Shown piece after piece: positions 1-11,147 of a stretch of DNA of 64,000 bases (the first letter of the stretch is position 1; each line of letters opens with the position of its first letter). Source of the stretch: Sodalis sp. Ffu. GTDB lineage: Bacteria; Pseudomonadota; Gammaproteobacteria; Enterobacterales; Enterobacteriaceae. The notes under the pieces are model-generated. The model worked only from the letters and a program-made list of their open reading frames with translations, was not told where the DNA came from and did no database searches. Position numbers and translations under genes: made by a program. The stretch is from assembly GCA_024748595.1 (NCBI GenBank), contig CP072944.1:32001-96000 (forward strand), read 5' to 3'.

Positions 1-589
1 ACTTGTAGTTTGTATAAGCAAAGAACATCGTTTAAAGAGTATATGCAGTACATTATTAGCGTAAGATCTCATACTGTATTGATTTTTTCAAGTAAATTTT
101 ACCTAATGTTGCAAGCATTATAAGTTTATATGTTAATTTTTATTGAATATTATTTTTATAATGCTCCAATATTTTTATGTTGAGTAAATTTATCCATCAA
201 TGATCTTGCCATTATATTTGTAACAGAGCTATCTTTAAATAGTATTTGAACTCTTGTTTAGTGATTATTAGTTCAATTAAATATTAATTAGTTAATAGTT
301 GATTCTATCATTATACTCTAGTTAATTAAGTGTTATTTTCAAATGGTATTAAGGGACTAATTTCTTAATTAGTAATATATTCTTGTTAGTATATTACATT
401 ATGAATCTGATTGAGAATTGGGGATTTTTTAATTTTTTTAGTAAGTTTTATAAGTTATCAGATTAGACTTTAGCGTCTGTTAAAGTATTGTAATATTAGG
501 TTAAAATAATTATCTTATGTGTTGTGTATAGTGTGTCTTGATTTATTTTTTAATTCTATTAAAATAAAAGTTTTATTTATTCAACAAAG

Positions 590-960
590 TTTATCCATCT
601 TATCTATAGATGAAGTAAATACATTAGTGTCATGATAAAACTTACATGCAGCGTCATTGCTTATATTGCTATTATATACTACTGGGTATGTTTATTGCAG
701 GTGATATGGAAAATGAGAACATATAATCAAAAAAGCGATAGTATTTATCGTAAATGGCATTAGCTGTATCAGTATCACGGCACATGAAATCTGGCTCTGA
801 TTGATCTCCGAGTATGTAACAAATGCTGAAGCGTACTTGAGCTCTTGCGCTAATATATAAAAAATTAAAAAAGCCTCAACAATCGAGGAGATACTATAAC
901 TAGTTAGTGATATATAGCTGGATATAAACAACAGATCGCTGATACCTTCTAAAAAATTCT
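590..960 (+). mobile_element. Decayed IS5-family transposase copy
   Basis: Conceptual translation with frameshifts gives the transposase core: a degraded IDSTGLK region (~660-700), then IWKMRTY and RKWH (compare EWKVRxHG and WRKLH of IS5-type enzymes), LALIDLR, and NAEAYLSS followed by KIKKAS near 810-890. Stops interrupt all frames. Another fragment of the same family (LPNVASI, compare LTLRALQGF) lies near 90-150. The opposite-strand open frame at 692-931 is antisense to this remnant and not a gene. Confidence 0.6.
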
Positions 961-1654
<694 letters not shown>

Positions 1655-1680
1655 TTTTTTAGGATGATCTTCATTCTAGT

Positions 1681-1744
1681 CGTGTGGTTTTCGCACGGTT
1701 ATTGTATGCGAAGGCCGTGTCCATCCGTAAGGATTGCGCGGCTT
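1681..1744 (+). terminator. Two hairpins between rpsU and dnaG
   Basis: The first stem, CGTGTG/CGCACG (1681-1697), has a GTTTT loop. The second (1711-1744) pairs AAGGCCGTG-type bases with GCGCGGCTT around an inner ATCC/GGAT stem. Only weak T-rich tails follow. The position equals that of the E. coli T1 terminator that attenuates read-through from rpsU into dnaG. Function is inferred from position and fold. Confidence 0.5.
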
Positions 1745-1776
1745 ATCTTTGTTTAAGGGTATAGCTAGCAGGATTT

Positions 1777-3531
1777 ATGGCTGGACGAGTCCCACGTGTA
1801 TTTATCAATAATTTATTAGAGCGTACCGATATCGTCGATTTAATCGATACGCGGGTGAAACTAAAGAAGCAAGGCAAAAATTTTCATGCTTGCTGTCCGT
1901 TTCATAATGAAAAAAACCCGTCGTTTATCGTTAACGGCGAAAATCAGTTTTACCATTGCTTTGGATGCGGTGCCCATGGTAACGCCATTGACTTTCTGAT
2001 GAATTACGATCGGCTTGAATTTGTCGAATCTATTGAAGAATTGGCGGAAATGCATGGTCTGAACATATTTTTTGAGATGGGTTCAAGTCTTAACGAGCAG
2101 GAATATGATCAGCGCCAAAGCCTATACAAGTTAATGGATAAGTTGAGCGTCTTCTATCAACAGGCGTTAGCTGAGAAGACTGCCGCGTCAGCTCATGACT
2201 ATTTGCAGAAGCGCGGTTTGAGCGAGGCAATTATTAGACAGTTTTCCATTGGATTTGCTCCGCCAGGCTGGGATAATATTACCGTGTATTTTGGCCGATC
2301 GGTAGTTGAGCGTGCATCTCTTAAGGATGCAGGCATGCTTGTCACTAACGACAGCGGTCGCACTTATGACCGATTTCGCAAGCGGGTCATGTTTCCCATT
2401 CGTGATAAACGCGGGCGGGTGATCGCCTTTGGTGGACGTATACTCGGTGAAGATCAGCCCAAATATCTGAATTCACCAGAAACAGAGATCTTTCAAAAAG
2501 GTCGCCATTTGTATGGTTTGTATGAAGCCCACCAGCAACATTCGGCATTGTCTCGATTACTTGTGGTCGAAGGCTATATGGATGTCGTATCGTTGGCGCA
2601 ATTTGGTATTGACTATGCAGTGGCATCATTGGGTACCTCAACCAGTGCCGAACACATCCAGTTGTTGTATCGTTCCACCGATCAGATCATATGCTGTTAT
2701 GACGGCGATCGAGCTGGACGAGAAGCAGCCTGGCGAGCGCTGAAGAATGCACTGCTTTATTTGACCGACGGCCGTCAGCTGTGCTTTATGTTCCTGCCAG
2801 AGGGCGAAGACCCCGATACTTTAGTGCGTAAAGTAGGTAAGGCGGCGTTCGAACAACGTATTGAACAGGCGCAACCCTTCTCAAGTTTTTTGTTTGAAAC
2901 GTTACTGCTGCAAGTGGATATGAGCAGCTTGGCTGGGCGCGCTAAATTGAGTAAGTTAGCGGTGCCGTTGATAGGTCAAGTTCCAGGGGAAACGCTGCGC
3001 ATATATTTGCGTCAACAGTTGGGCAATAAACTCGGAATTCTTGATGATAATCAGTTGGAAAAACTGTTGCCAAAGGTGGCAATACAGGCAAATTTTTCGC
3101 TAAAACCCCGGATAAAACGCACTACTATGCGTATACTAATAGGGTTGCTGGTGCAAAACCCGCGACTTTTTGCCCTGGTTCCTACGATTCAGGGACTGGA
3201 GCAAGTTAGCCAACCGGGTATGCCATTATTTATTGAGTTAATTCAGGCCAACCAAGCTCATCCAGGATTAACGACTGGTCAGTTACTGGAGCAGTATCGG
3301 GAAAATAAATCTTATTCGTATCTTGAAACATTGGCGATCTGGAACCACATGATTATTGATGACATGATCGAAGCAACGTTTGTTGATACTCTGGCAAGTT
3401 TGTACAACTCCATACTTGAACAACACCAGGAATCTCTTATCGCCCGCGATCGGACTCATGGGCTTAAGAGTGAAGAACGTAAAGAGTTATGGTCGTTAAA
3501 CCAGGCGTTGGCGAAAAAAATGGATAGTTAA
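1777..3531 (+). CDS. dnaG: DNA primase
   Basis: Primase makes the RNA primers for replication and works with the DnaB helicase. All three parts are visible: an N-terminal CHC2 zinc-binding domain with Cys40, His43, Cys61 and Cys64; a central RNA polymerase domain with TOPRIM motifs (VVEGYMDVV, SLGTS, DGDRAG); and a C-terminal helicase-binding region of about 140 residues. The product is 584 residues, close to the 581 of E. coli. It is the middle gene of the rpsU-dnaG-rpoD operon, translated from an ATG about 120 bases after rpsU. There is no truncation and the catalytic acidic motifs are intact. Confidence 0.97.
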   Translation: MAGRVPRVFINNLLERTDIVDLIDTRVKLKKQGKNFHACCPFHNEKNPSFIVNGENQFYHCFGCGAHGNAIDFLMNYDRLEFVESIEELAEMHGLNIFFEMGSSLNEQEYDQRQSLYKLMDKLSVFYQQALAEKTAASAHDYLQKRGLSEAIIRQFSIGFAPPGWDNITVYFGRSVVERASLKDAGMLVTNDSGRTYDRFRKRVMFPIRDKRGRVIAFGGRILGEDQPKYLNSPETEIFQKGRHLYGLYEAHQQHSALSRLLVVEGYMDVVSLAQFGIDYAVASLGTSTSAEHIQLLYRSTDQIICCYDGDRAGREAAWRALKNALLYLTDGRQLCFMFLPEGEDPDTLVRKVGKAAFEQRIEQAQPFSSFLFETLLLQVDMSSLAGRAKLSKLAVPLIGQVPGETLRIYLRQQLGNKLGILDDNQLEKLLPKVAIQANFSLKPRIKRTTMRILIGLLVQNPRLFALVPTIQGLEQVSQPGMPLFIELIQANQAHPGLTTGQLLEQYRENKSYSYLETLAIWNHMIIDDMIEATFVDTLASLYNSILEQHQESLIARDRTHGLKSEERKELWSLNQALAKKMDS

Positions 3532-3682
3532 GCTAAGTTTGTTATTAATAATTAATAGCAAAAGAAAGTCTTGCATAATGCCGTTTTGGGCTGCGGCACG
3601 AAACAAAGTCCTGATCTCTTGTTGTTGATACAATTTCACCAACCAACAACGAATATTACTCTGAAGTGTGGATACCCGTCTT

Positions 3683-5530
3683 ATGGAGCAAAACCCACAG
3701 TCACAGCTAAAGCTCCTTGTTACGCGTGGTAAGGAGCAAGGTTTTTTGACTTTTGCGGAAGTCAATGACCATTTGCCGGAGGATATCGTTGACTCCGATC
3801 AGATCGATGACATCATACAGATGATTAATGACATGGGCATCCAAGTGATGGAAGAAGCACCGGATGCCGATGACCTCTTGTTAGCTGAAAACAGCTCCGA
3901 TACCGATGAAGATACGGTGGAAGCCGCTGCGCAGGTGCTATCCAGTGTCGAGTCAGAAATTGGACGCACCACTGATCCAGTGCGTATGTATATGCGCGAA
4001 ATGGGCACTGTGGAATTGCTCACTCGCGAAGGCGAAATCGATATTGCCAAACGCATAGAGGATGGCATCAATCAAGTGCAATGCTCGGTTGCCGAATATC
4101 CCGAAGCCATCACATATTTATTGGAACAGTACGATCGCGTCGAAGCAGGTGAGGCTAGACTTTCTGATCTGATTATAGGCTTTGTCGACCCCAATGCAGA
4201 AGAAGATATGACCTCCACCGCGACTCATATTGGATCCGAACTTTCCACTGATGAAACCGGCGATAACAATGATGATGGAGAAGAGGATAGTGACGACAAC
4301 AGCGATGATGATGATAACAGTATTGATATTGAACTTGCACGTCAAAAATTTGTGGAGTTACGTGAACAGTATGAAGTAACCCGAGATGTCATCAAATCCA
4401 ACGGTCGCAGTCATACCAGATCTGTGGAAGAGATCATTAAGCTTTCCGATGTATTCAAACAATTTCGTTTGGTTCCGAAACAATTCGATTACCTGGTCAG
4501 TAACATGCGTACTATGATGGATCGTGTGCGCACACAGGAACGTTTGATCATGAAGCTGTGCGTTGAAATTAGCAAAATGCCGAAGAAAAATTTTATTACG
4601 TTGTTTGCGGGCAATGAAACTAGCGACACTTGGTTTCAAGCCGCGCTGGCGATGAATAAGCCTTGGTCGGAAAAGCTGCATAATGTTGATGAAGAGTTCA
4701 ATCGTAGCCTGCAGAAATTGCGTCAGATCGAAAAGGAGACTGGCTTAACAATCGAGCAGGTGAAGGATATCAACCGTCGAATGTCAATTGGAGAAACTAA
4801 GGCACGTCGTGCAAAAAAAGAGATGGTCGAGGCTAATTTGCGTCTAGTCATCTCTATAGCTAAAAAATACACCAACCGTGGCCTGCAGTTTTTGGATTTA
4901 ATTCAAGAAGGTAACATTGGTTTGATGAAAGCAGTGGATAAGTTTGAGTATCGTCGCGGTTATAAATTTTCTACCTATGCCACTTGGTGGATCCGTCAGG
5001 CGATTACCCGTTCGATTGCTGATCAGGCGCGCACTATTCGTATTCCAGTACATATGATTGAGACCATCAATAAACTCAATCGTATCTCCCGGCAGATGCT
5101 ACAAGAAATGGGTCGTGATCCAACACCCGAAGAGCTGGCGGAGCGCATGTTAATGCCGGAAGACAAAATCCGTAAAGTGTTGAAGATTGCTAAAGAGCCT
5201 ATTTCCATGGAAACACCTATTGGTGATGATGAAGATTCTCATCTAGGTGACTTTATTGAAGACACCACCCTCGAGCTGCCTTTGGATTCAGCGACGTCGG
5301 AAAGCTTGCGTTCAGCCACCCATGATGTATTGGCCGGTCTTACCGCCCGAGAAGCGAAAGTGTTGCGCATGCGTTTCGGTATAGATATGAATACCGATCA
5401 TACATTGGAAGAAGTGGGTAAACAATTTGATGTAACCCGTGAACGTATTCGTCAAATTGAAGCTAAGGCACTGCGTAAGTTGCGCCATCCAAGTCGTTCT
5501 GAAGTGTTGCGTAGCTTCTTGGATGATTGA
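3683..5530 (+). CDS. rpoD: RNA polymerase sigma factor sigma-70
   Basis: This is the housekeeping sigma factor. I choose the ATG at 3683 because it gives [13 protein letters not shown], the family start; an in-frame GTG at 3668 would add five residues. The 615-residue product shows region 1.1, region 1.2 ([11 protein letters not shown]), a very acidic Asp/Glu-rich stretch in the non-conserved region (~residues 190-220), the region 2 core with [14 protein letters not shown] (2.3/2.4), region 3, and the region 4.2 helix-turn-helix [20 protein letters not shown]. It is the last gene of the macromolecular synthesis operon. No key element is missing. Confidence 0.98.
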   Translation: MEQNPQSQLKLLVTRGKEQGFLTFAEVNDHLPEDIVDSDQIDDIIQMINDMGIQVMEEAPDADDLLLAENSSDTDEDTVEAAAQVLSSVESEIGRTTDPVRMYMREMGTVELLTREGEIDIAKRIEDGINQVQCSVAEYPEAITYLLEQYDRVEAGEARLSDLIIGFVDPNAEEDMTSTATHIGSELSTDETGDNNDDGEEDSDDNSDDDDNSIDIELARQKFVELREQYEVTRDVIKSNGRSHTRSVEEIIKLSDVFKQFRLVPKQFDYLVSNMRTMMDRVRTQERLIMKLCVEISKMPKKNFITLFAGNETSDTWFQAALAMNKPWSEKLHNVDEEFNRSLQKLRQIEKETGLTIEQVKDINRRMSIGETKARRAKKEMVEANLRLVISIAKKYTNRGLQFLDLIQEGNIGLMKAVDKFEYRRGYKFSTYATWWIRQAITRSIADQARTIRIPVHMIETINKLNRISRQMLQEMGRDPTPEELAERMLMPEDKIRKVLKIAKEPISMETPIGDDEDSHLGDFIEDTTLELPLDSATSESLRSATHDVLAGLTAREAKVLRMRFGIDMNTDHTLEEVGKQFDVTRERIRQIEAKALRKLRHPSRSEVLRSFLDD

Positions 5531-5889
5531 TTCCGTGTCATTTTATTAAATGCGCTTTTCAGAATTAAGCCTCCGCCCTACTGAGCATCGTAATCTGGTA
5601 ATGACATAAGTCAGATGAATAGTTAGTTTATATTTTAATATACATTGCTACTTAGAAGTCGATGGTAGCCGAGTTTTCAGTATTTTTCCTGATAAATGTT
5701 GATTGGCCAGCTCTTGATTTCTATACAGCATAATTTAGCTAATTGGAGGATCCTTTGGAGATAGCATTATCAGCTTTGATTTTTGGTCAATAGCTATCAT
5801 GGCTACTATACGTATCATAATTTCCGTGTTTGGAAGGTTGTAATTTTTTGCATTTGCTTGCAGGCGACAAAGCAGTTATATTTTATCTT
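5531..5889. other. Spacer after rpoD
   Basis: I see no gene and no clear terminator directly after rpoD. The sequence is AT-rich and may include the worn end of the IS copy that follows. Confidence 0.3.
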
Positions 5890-6290
5890 GGGAAATAATA
5901 TCATTACAGTATCGACTTCTGTATGATGCTTGCATCAAATACATTGTTTTCTGAATGTGTGTTTTACACTTTTACTAAAGACCTTGAGTCCAGTTGCTTC
6001 AATAGCAACATGAAAGATTTTGCAGTGTATCGAGTTTTATCATGATACTAACGTTTTAGCCTGTTTACTGATGCATTTGGAGTACGGAAAATGAGGAATA
6101 TTTAAAATTTGGAATCTATAAAAGCTTTTATCTTTAGAGAACCGTGCTATTCTTAAGCGATTGTATTCTATATACTTGACTGAAGTATCCAATCAAAAGA
6201 AAATATTAGTGATGTGCGTTTGATAAGTGCTTTATTGCAATGCGTCCAATTAATAATTTAAAATTGTCGCTTTGTATATGTAGAAATTTT
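5890..6290 (-). mobile_element. Decayed IS5-family transposase copy
   Basis: The minus strand gives NKALIKRTSLIF (compare YNKALxxRGSLxFW at the N-terminus of IS5-type transposases), then IFLIFRTPNASVNRLKR, with stops between. It shares blocks with other copies, notably around 6200-6240 with 10940-10985, and the segment at 6020-6075 recurs at 31670-31720 and elsewhere. Confidence 0.6.
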
Positions 6291-6396
6291 CTTTAAAAAT
6301 TAGTGATTTATTTTCTATTATTTAGAATAAGTTCTATTTATTTAATAAAGCTTGATAGAATTAACAGGCTTCTGTTAAAACTTTTGACCGTTATAA

Positions 6397-6424
6397 CGCA
6401 CCACCATCTTATACTGGTGGTGCG
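6397..6424. repeat. Perfect inverted repeat, 10-bp stem
   Basis: cgcaccacca and tggtggtgcg flank an 8-base loop. Neither side has a T-run typical of a rho-independent terminator. It lies in gene-free DNA between rpoD and the tRNA-Ile2 gene. Confidence 0.7.
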
Positions 6425-6473
6425 TGTACAATTTAATACGTTGACGTTCATAAAGTTTATATTTTGACTAGGT

Positions 6474-6511
6474 AGCACCATACGATGCATTACCATGAAT
6501 CGTATGGTGCT
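6474..6511. repeat. Perfect inverted repeat, 13-bp stem
   Basis: agcaccatacgat and atcgtatggtgct flank a 12-base loop, followed on the plus strand by ATTGTTAATCTT. It could act as a weak plus-strand terminator for transcripts running on from rpoD, but the T-tract is poor. Confidence 0.7.
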
Positions 6512-6674
6512 ATTGTTAATCTTCGATCTTTCCAATCAGTAATAGATTCCTATAGTTATATTTTCCTAAATAGCTATGGATGGATAGACAGTTGGCCACT
6601 ATACTAGCATTGTAATTCTATACGCAATTTAGTCATGACGATATCCTCGGATCATTGTAGATCAAAATGGGGTC

Positions 6675-6703
6675 TGGACTAGTATGGCAGTAGCATTTAT
6701 AAT
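6675..6703 (+). promoter_or_regulatory. Sigma-70 promoter of the tRNA-Ile2 gene
   Basis: A perfect -10 TATAAT (6698-6703) stands 17 bp downstream of a TGGACT -35 (6675-6680). The expected start point falls just before the tRNA at 6716. Confidence 0.65.
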
Positions 6704-6715
6704 CAATATTTATTT

Positions 6716-6792
6716 GGCCCCTTAGCTCAAGTGGTTAGAGCAGGCGACTCATAATTGCTTGGTCGCTGGTTCAAATCCAGCAGGGGCCACCA
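6716..6792 (+). tRNA. ileX: tRNA-Ile2 (CAT anticodon, lysidine-modified)
   Basis: The cloverleaf has GGCCCC/GGGGCC acceptor pairing, a GGTTCAAATCC T-arm and an encoded 3' CCA. Anticodon CAT in this body matches E. coli ileX, the minor isoleucine tRNA read as AUA after TilS converts C34 to lysidine, rather than a methionine tRNA. E. coli ileX also lies just downstream of rpoD, so the location is conserved. One anticodon-stem pair is a G-T wobble. Confidence 0.93.
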
Positions 6793-7229
6793 TTAATGTT
6801 ATATTTTTAATGAGTTAACTGATTTGTTTTATTATTTTCATTGATTCATGCTGCAGGTAAGTTTTTTGTTTCACTGGGAACAAAACTCCTTTGTCAGCTC
6901 TAAAAAAGAGTAGTTCTATTAATGTAGTATGATATGTGTCAATCTAGATGCATAGAGGGCATTATATGTATTCACTTAAACCTTCTATAGTAAACATAGG
7001 TTATTCGAACTACTAGTTTAGTGAGAGGCATATATAAATAATTTTATTTGTGATTATGTCTATTTTTGTAAAAATTGCATCGATGATAACTGATTTTTTA
7101 TTATTTATTAGTATGTTGATTGAGACTGATTAATTTCTATTTAACATTAGTTTGTTAGTAGTAAGTTTTTCTAGTGTAGAGGATAACTTTGTTCCTTTAG
7201 CCAGCTGCTTGTCTTGGCGCGCAGGAGAC
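6793..7229. other. AT-rich spacer
   Basis: I see no gene, RNA or clear remnant here. Confidence 0.3.
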
Positions 7230-7480
7230 AAGATAGTGCTTTGCATCAGTTACGTTATTCCGTAATAGGTTATAAGAAATGATGTCATGTATCTTGGTAT
7301 GTGGCTCGTGTCCATGGTTCTTGCTCTGGCTGCGTTTTTTTCTAACCATATATTCTGATTTTTGTTGACCTTCACAAGAACTCTTATTATTGAGTTTTTA
7401 TCATGACAGTTAACATATTTTCCTGGTTTCCTGGTATAGTGAGATAGGTTTAGGTCAACATACTGGAACATTGAAACATA
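7230..7480 (-). mobile_element. Decayed IS5-family transposase fragment
   Basis: The plus strand carries the family's shared blocks: catatattctgattt near 7347 and gagtttttatcatgacagt near 7392, which recur at 25165-25180 and 31670-31695. Coding sense is on the minus strand and no frame is open. Confidence 0.45.
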
Positions 7481-7524
7481 AGTGATCTTTTACTTCATAT
7501 TGTTTACCGTGCTTTTAAGTGATT

Positions 7525-8280
7525 TTATTTTGGAATACCGGCCAGTTGCCTTGGAGCTTACGTATTCTCTCCATTTATAGTGTTATACGTTTGGTGGGTT
7601 GCCAGTATTTTCAGATATCACGCGTAGTTTTCATTGGTTATAAGCATTATTTGCGGTAATGCTTGTAAAGTCTGTGATTATTCTCTTTGGTGTGCAAGCT
7701 TTGAACATTAGGGTTAGCTGCGTTTATCGATGTGGTTATATTGGTTAGTGTACCTTAAAGGTTGAATATATTCACTTTTATTGCAGCTAAATTGCTGATC
7801 GTTCACTATTTTCCATTCTATTCTTCATAAATTTTTTTGGTTCTTTTTGATAGCCCATATATTGCGTCAGGATTTTGGACTGGTTCGTCCTTAAGGTGTT
7901 TTGCAATAACCACGCTTATGTGTGGTCAAGGCTAATTTCTGCCAGTAAATCCGTTAGCTTCGTACGTTCCATTTCATACTGCAGATTTTCACCGGTATCT
8001 CGGTAAGTTTGTGAATATCACCACTCAGCTGGTGTTTGAACAGTCGGTGTACCATGTTTATCGAATAGTCGCGTTTAAAATAAATTCAGGTGGTGGTACT
8101 TAGTCGTACTTACTGTGGCAGTGATAATTTTTACCTGCTGGCTAAATAGGGCTTATAGCTGAAACTAGCATGGCCCTCGTATGTATAACGAGGAACCCTT
8201 GCTAGTTTCCGGAAACGTTTTATCTGATCTGCGGGCAGGTACCGTTGAATCAGCATATTTAAACTTTTAAACTTATAAGT
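7525..8280 (-). pseudogene. spoT: spoT remnant ((p)ppGpp synthetase/hydrolase)
   Basis: Directly after rpoZ on the same strand, as in E. coli gmk-rpoZ-spoT, the minus strand translates in shifting frames to pieces of SpoT in order. These are YKFKSLNMLIQRYLPADQIK (N-terminus, ~8280-8210), KLTDLLAEISL (~7930), GYQKEPKKFM (~7850) and IKVNIF...GTLTNITTSINAAN...NVQSLHTKEN (~7790-7680, the C-terminal ACT domain). The start codon is lost, several stops intervene, and about two thirds of the 2.1 kb gene is deleted. A 10-bp perfect inverted repeat sits inside it at 8161-8209. The match to SpoT is by eye but very specific. Confidence 0.85.
8161..8209. repeat. Nested inverted repeat inside spoT remnant
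   Basis: gaaactagca/tgctagtttc (10 bp) encloses cctcgt/acgagg (6 bp) with a 7-base loop. It does not fit the SpoT reading and seems to have arisen during decay. Confidence 0.65.
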
Positions 8281-8298
8281 AAGGATAAAGGCCTGCTG

Positions 8299-8574
8299 TT
8301 ACCGACGGCCTTCGGCGATTGCTGTGACGGCTTGAATTTCAGCGGCTTCCTGCTCTTGCTGTTCTTGACGATCGCGTAAATCCAGGATTTGATTGGTTAT
8401 TAGCCCTTTTTCGATTTCTCGCAGTGCGATAACAGTATATTTATCATTTTCTTTCGCAACTAATGGATCTTTACCACCAACCTGAATCTGACGGGCGCGC
8501 CGCGCTGCTACCAGCACTAGGTCAAAACGGTTACCAATTTTTTCGACAGCGTTTTGTACAGTTATGCGTGCCAT
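8299..8574 (-). CDS. rpoZ: RNA polymerase omega subunit
   Basis: Omega helps fold and assemble the beta' subunit. I choose the ATG at 8574, giving [14 protein letters not shown] and 91 residues, the exact E. coli length; the longer frame from 8589 adds five unmatched residues. The body ([15 protein letters not shown]) and the Gln/Glu-rich tail ending TAIAEGRR match the family closely. It follows gmk by about 50 bases on the same strand. In E. coli omega also forms a ppGpp-binding site with beta'; here the spoT gene behind it is dead. Confidence 0.97.
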   Translation of the reverse strand: MARITVQNAVEKIGNRFDLVLVAARRARQIQVGGKDPLVAKENDKYTVIALREIEKGLITNQILDLRDRQEQQEQEAAEIQAVTAIAEGRR

Positions 8575-8623
8575 GTTAGCTATTTCCATAGATAAAGAAA
8601 TGACTGAAAGTCATATTAAATGG

Positions 8624-9247
8624 TCAGTCTACTAATAATTTACTGATTAATGCGTCATAGCGCAATATCTGATGCTCAAGACGCAACTTTTCAGTTCGGA
8701 TAATTGTTTTTAGATCTGATAATGCTGTATTGAAATCATCATTAACTATTAAATAATCATACTCCACAAAGTGGGTTATTTCAGTTATTGCCTGGACCAT
8801 GCGTTTGGCAATAACTTTTTCGCTGTCCTGGCCGCGTCCTCGTAGCCGGCGGGTGAGCTCTTTCTTTGAAGGTGGCAGAATAAATATGCTGCGTGCATTG
8901 GGAACTTTACTGCGAATTTGTTGCGCACCTTGCCAATCGATGTCGAGAAAAACATCGATTCCTTTAGTTAACATCTGCTCAATGGCGCTACGCGAAGTGC
9001 CATAGTAATTGTCGAATACTCGAGCGTGCTCTAAGAAAACGTTCTCAGTTATCATGCGTTGAAATTTTTTTATTGGCACAAAATAATAATGCTTGCCATG
9101 TATTTCGCCTGATCGCATGGTGCGGGTGGTATGAGAAATCGAAACTTGTGGCTTATATGATGCTTGAGTTTTTATCAACATATTGATAAGAGTAGATTTT
9201 CCAGTTCCGCTTGGGGCAGAAACGATATAGAGCCTACCTTGAATCAT
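8624..9247 (-). CDS. gmk: Guanylate kinase
   Basis: It phosphorylates GMP to GDP with ATP. The ATG at 9247 gives [19 protein letters not shown] and 207 residues, the family length; the frame is open for a further 45 codons upstream but without similarity. Visible are the P-loop SGTGKS, the GMP-binding segment SHTTR...[21 protein letters not shown], and the lid [11 protein letters not shown]. It leads the gmk-rpoZ(-spoT) unit. A strong hairpin lies about 115 bases upstream. Confidence 0.97.
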   Translation of the reverse strand: MIQGRLYIVSAPSGTGKSTLINMLIKTQASYKPQVSISHTTRTMRSGEIHGKHYYFVPIKKFQRMITENVFLEHARVFDNYYGTSRSAIEQMLTKGIDVFLDIDWQGAQQIRSKVPNARSIFILPPSKKELTRRLRGRGQDSEKVIAKRMVQAITEITHFVEYDYLIVNDDFNTALSDLKTIIRTEKLRLEHQILRYDALISKLLVD

Positions 9248-9360
9248 AGTGAAGTTTTCAGTTGAGGTTAGAAAGACAACAAAATGATAGTTATTGTACA
9301 CGGTATTAGCCACTGTTGCATCTGGATTGTCGATGCATATAGAGGGATAGAAATAAAAAT

Positions 9361-9398
9361 ACAGGAGTACTAGCAGATGCATTGGCTAGTACTCCTGT
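9361..9398 (-). terminator. 14-bp hairpin with T-rich tail (minus strand)
   Basis: acaggagtactagc/gctagtactcctgt is a perfect 14-bp stem with a 10-base loop. Read on the minus strand it is followed by ATTTTTATTTC, the form of a rho-independent terminator. No intact gene lies upstream on that strand, so it may be the terminator of a gene now lost. Confidence 0.55.
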
Positions 9399-10240
9399 AA
9401 TCTCTTATTTTTTATCTAATATCTGGGATTGCTATTCGATCCATTAGTTCAGTCATGATAAATAACGTTATAAGTATACTACATTTTCAAGCTGTATTTT
9501 GAATCAAGGATGCAATATATGTGATCCAAGATGATTTTGTGGGTCCGTTTGGTGATGCATAATTTTGCGGTGCGCGATGAAAGCTCATATGATCGGTTGT
9601 GTTAATTTTATTGATGGAATAAGATGTAAGATCTTCATCTTCGATATCGAAAGACTTTCTTTAATTAGTTGAATATGTATTTAATTTATGATAGTTATAG
9701 ATATGTAATAACTATTATCCTATGATTAAAATATTAATTAATTTATCTATGTTTTATTTTAAAGTTAGACTGCTCTATTTGTCATTAAAACTATAAAATG
9801 GTATAGTATTATATAAGATATTGCTATCAGTTAGTCAAATAAACTTTGATCTATATAGCCGGTGCTGATTAATATTTTGTTCTAAATACATGATACACTT
9901 TAATATTGTTTAGATAAATATTTTATTACTGATGTAAATATTAAGCTTCAGGTGACTAATATATCAAAGCAGACTACATAAGAAAATATTTGTGTCATAT
10001 GCAACTTACTTGTAAGATATTTAGCGCTTATTGTGGTTGTCCATAAAATTTGCGTTGTGACTATCGCAAGAAGAGCATGAATGGTTCTTTAGTACAGTTG
10101 GATAGCGTTGATCATAGCTTGTATGGTGCTATGATCATTGAATTTTTGCAGCGCCTGTGGTGATTATGAAAGTGGAGCAAGATTTTCAGTTTAAATTATG
10201 TGTCTATCGCGACCAATAGGATAGTAAAACTATGCTTTGA
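9399..10240. other. AT-rich spacer
   Basis: I see no gene. A perfect inverted repeat (tgatcatagc/gctatgatca, 9-base loop) lies at 10109-10137. In E. coli ligB lies divergent from gmk here; I found no convincing ligB remnant. Confidence 0.35.
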
Positions 10241-10243
10241 TCT

Positions 10244-10305
10244 GTAGGGTAATCGGGATTGTTCCCTGCTAGCAATCCCCTACCGCAGGGGTTGATTTTG
10301 TTTTA
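10244..10305 (+). promoter_or_regulatory. Attenuator-like pair of alternative hairpins
   Basis: gggattg (10255-10261) can pair with caatccc (10273-10279). The same caatcccc can instead pair with ggggttg (10288-10294), and that second stem is followed by ATTTTGTTTTATT, a good rho-independent terminator tail. The two folds exclude each other. Downstream an ATG at 10332 opens a 23-codon frame (MSLLLFMIFLVEQ start) that leads to no gene. It may be the leader of an operon now deleted. Confidence 0.4.
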
Positions 10306-10739
10306 TTCCGTACGTTAATGAGAGATAACGTATGTCTCTTTTGTTGTTTATGATATTTCTGGTTGAACAGATCGCAATTGCGAAATTTATAACAAAAAAT
10401 TAGTAATATTTTAGCTATTTTACTGTATGTGTTGGTTTTGGGCCGGGGGAGTATTTAGCATGCTACCGATTAATTTTTTACATGTTGTAATTTAACTGCT
10501 TTTTATTTGCTTCGTTAACTGAAGCTAGGTGCTTTGTTGATGTTATTTATAGTTTTCGTGAATAGATTTAGCCGTTGAATAATTTTTAGCTGGTTCTACT
10601 TTTAGTCATTTTATTCAATGTGCGTCAATGATCATTGATTTTTACTGCAAGAGTTCATATAGTGCTTCGGGTATCCGGTATATTACGCAGCGCCGGGAGG
10701 GGGCAGAAAAAACGATGTCATGTGTGGTATTGAGTGTCA
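10306..10739. other. AT-rich spacer
   Basis: Apart from the 23-codon open frame just after the attenuator-like element I see nothing that can be supported. Confidence 0.3.
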
Positions 10740-11060
10740 TATGGTGTTTATTAGATATAGCATTTTACTCATTCATTTTTACCAAAAATGTTTAGCCCGG
10801 TAGTATCATATGGTAATATGATCATATGTCACCGCTTGTTGAGTTTTATTATGGTATTATAAGTTTTATCTCATTTACTGATGCATATGGATTTTGTGTA
10901 ATGTAGATAAATATTTATTTCAATTAAGATCAAAATGTCAGTGATCTGCGTTTGATAAGTGTTTATTGTGGCTCGTTTAATTAATAATTTTTCTTCGTCA
11001 TAGAGATTTTTTAAATAAAATTTGGCTGCATTAAAATATTTTTTAATCTTGGTTTCATTT
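10740..11060 (-). mobile_element. Decayed IS5-family transposase copy
   Basis: It shares with the copy at 5890-6290 the block tctgcgtttgataagtg and the ttaattaataattt stretch, which encode the ALIKR N-terminal motif on the minus strand. It also carries the catttactgatgcat and gtaatgtagataaatat blocks common to the family. No open frame remains. Confidence 0.55.
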
Positions 11061-11147
11061 AATCGGATTTGGTTAAGTAATCCCTATAGTTGTGTATATG
11101 AGGTATCGGTCCTGGTTGTTGCTGTTGGGAGGACTGTGACTTTATTT

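Noticed and set aside
692-931. 79-codon open frame on the minus strand
   Set aside because: It is antisense to a transposase remnant readable on the plus strand and has no recognisable family.
6716-6792. Reading the CAT-anticodon tRNA as tRNA-Met
   Set aside because: The acceptor stem and body match tRNA-Ile2 (ileX), and its position next to rpoD agrees with E. coli.
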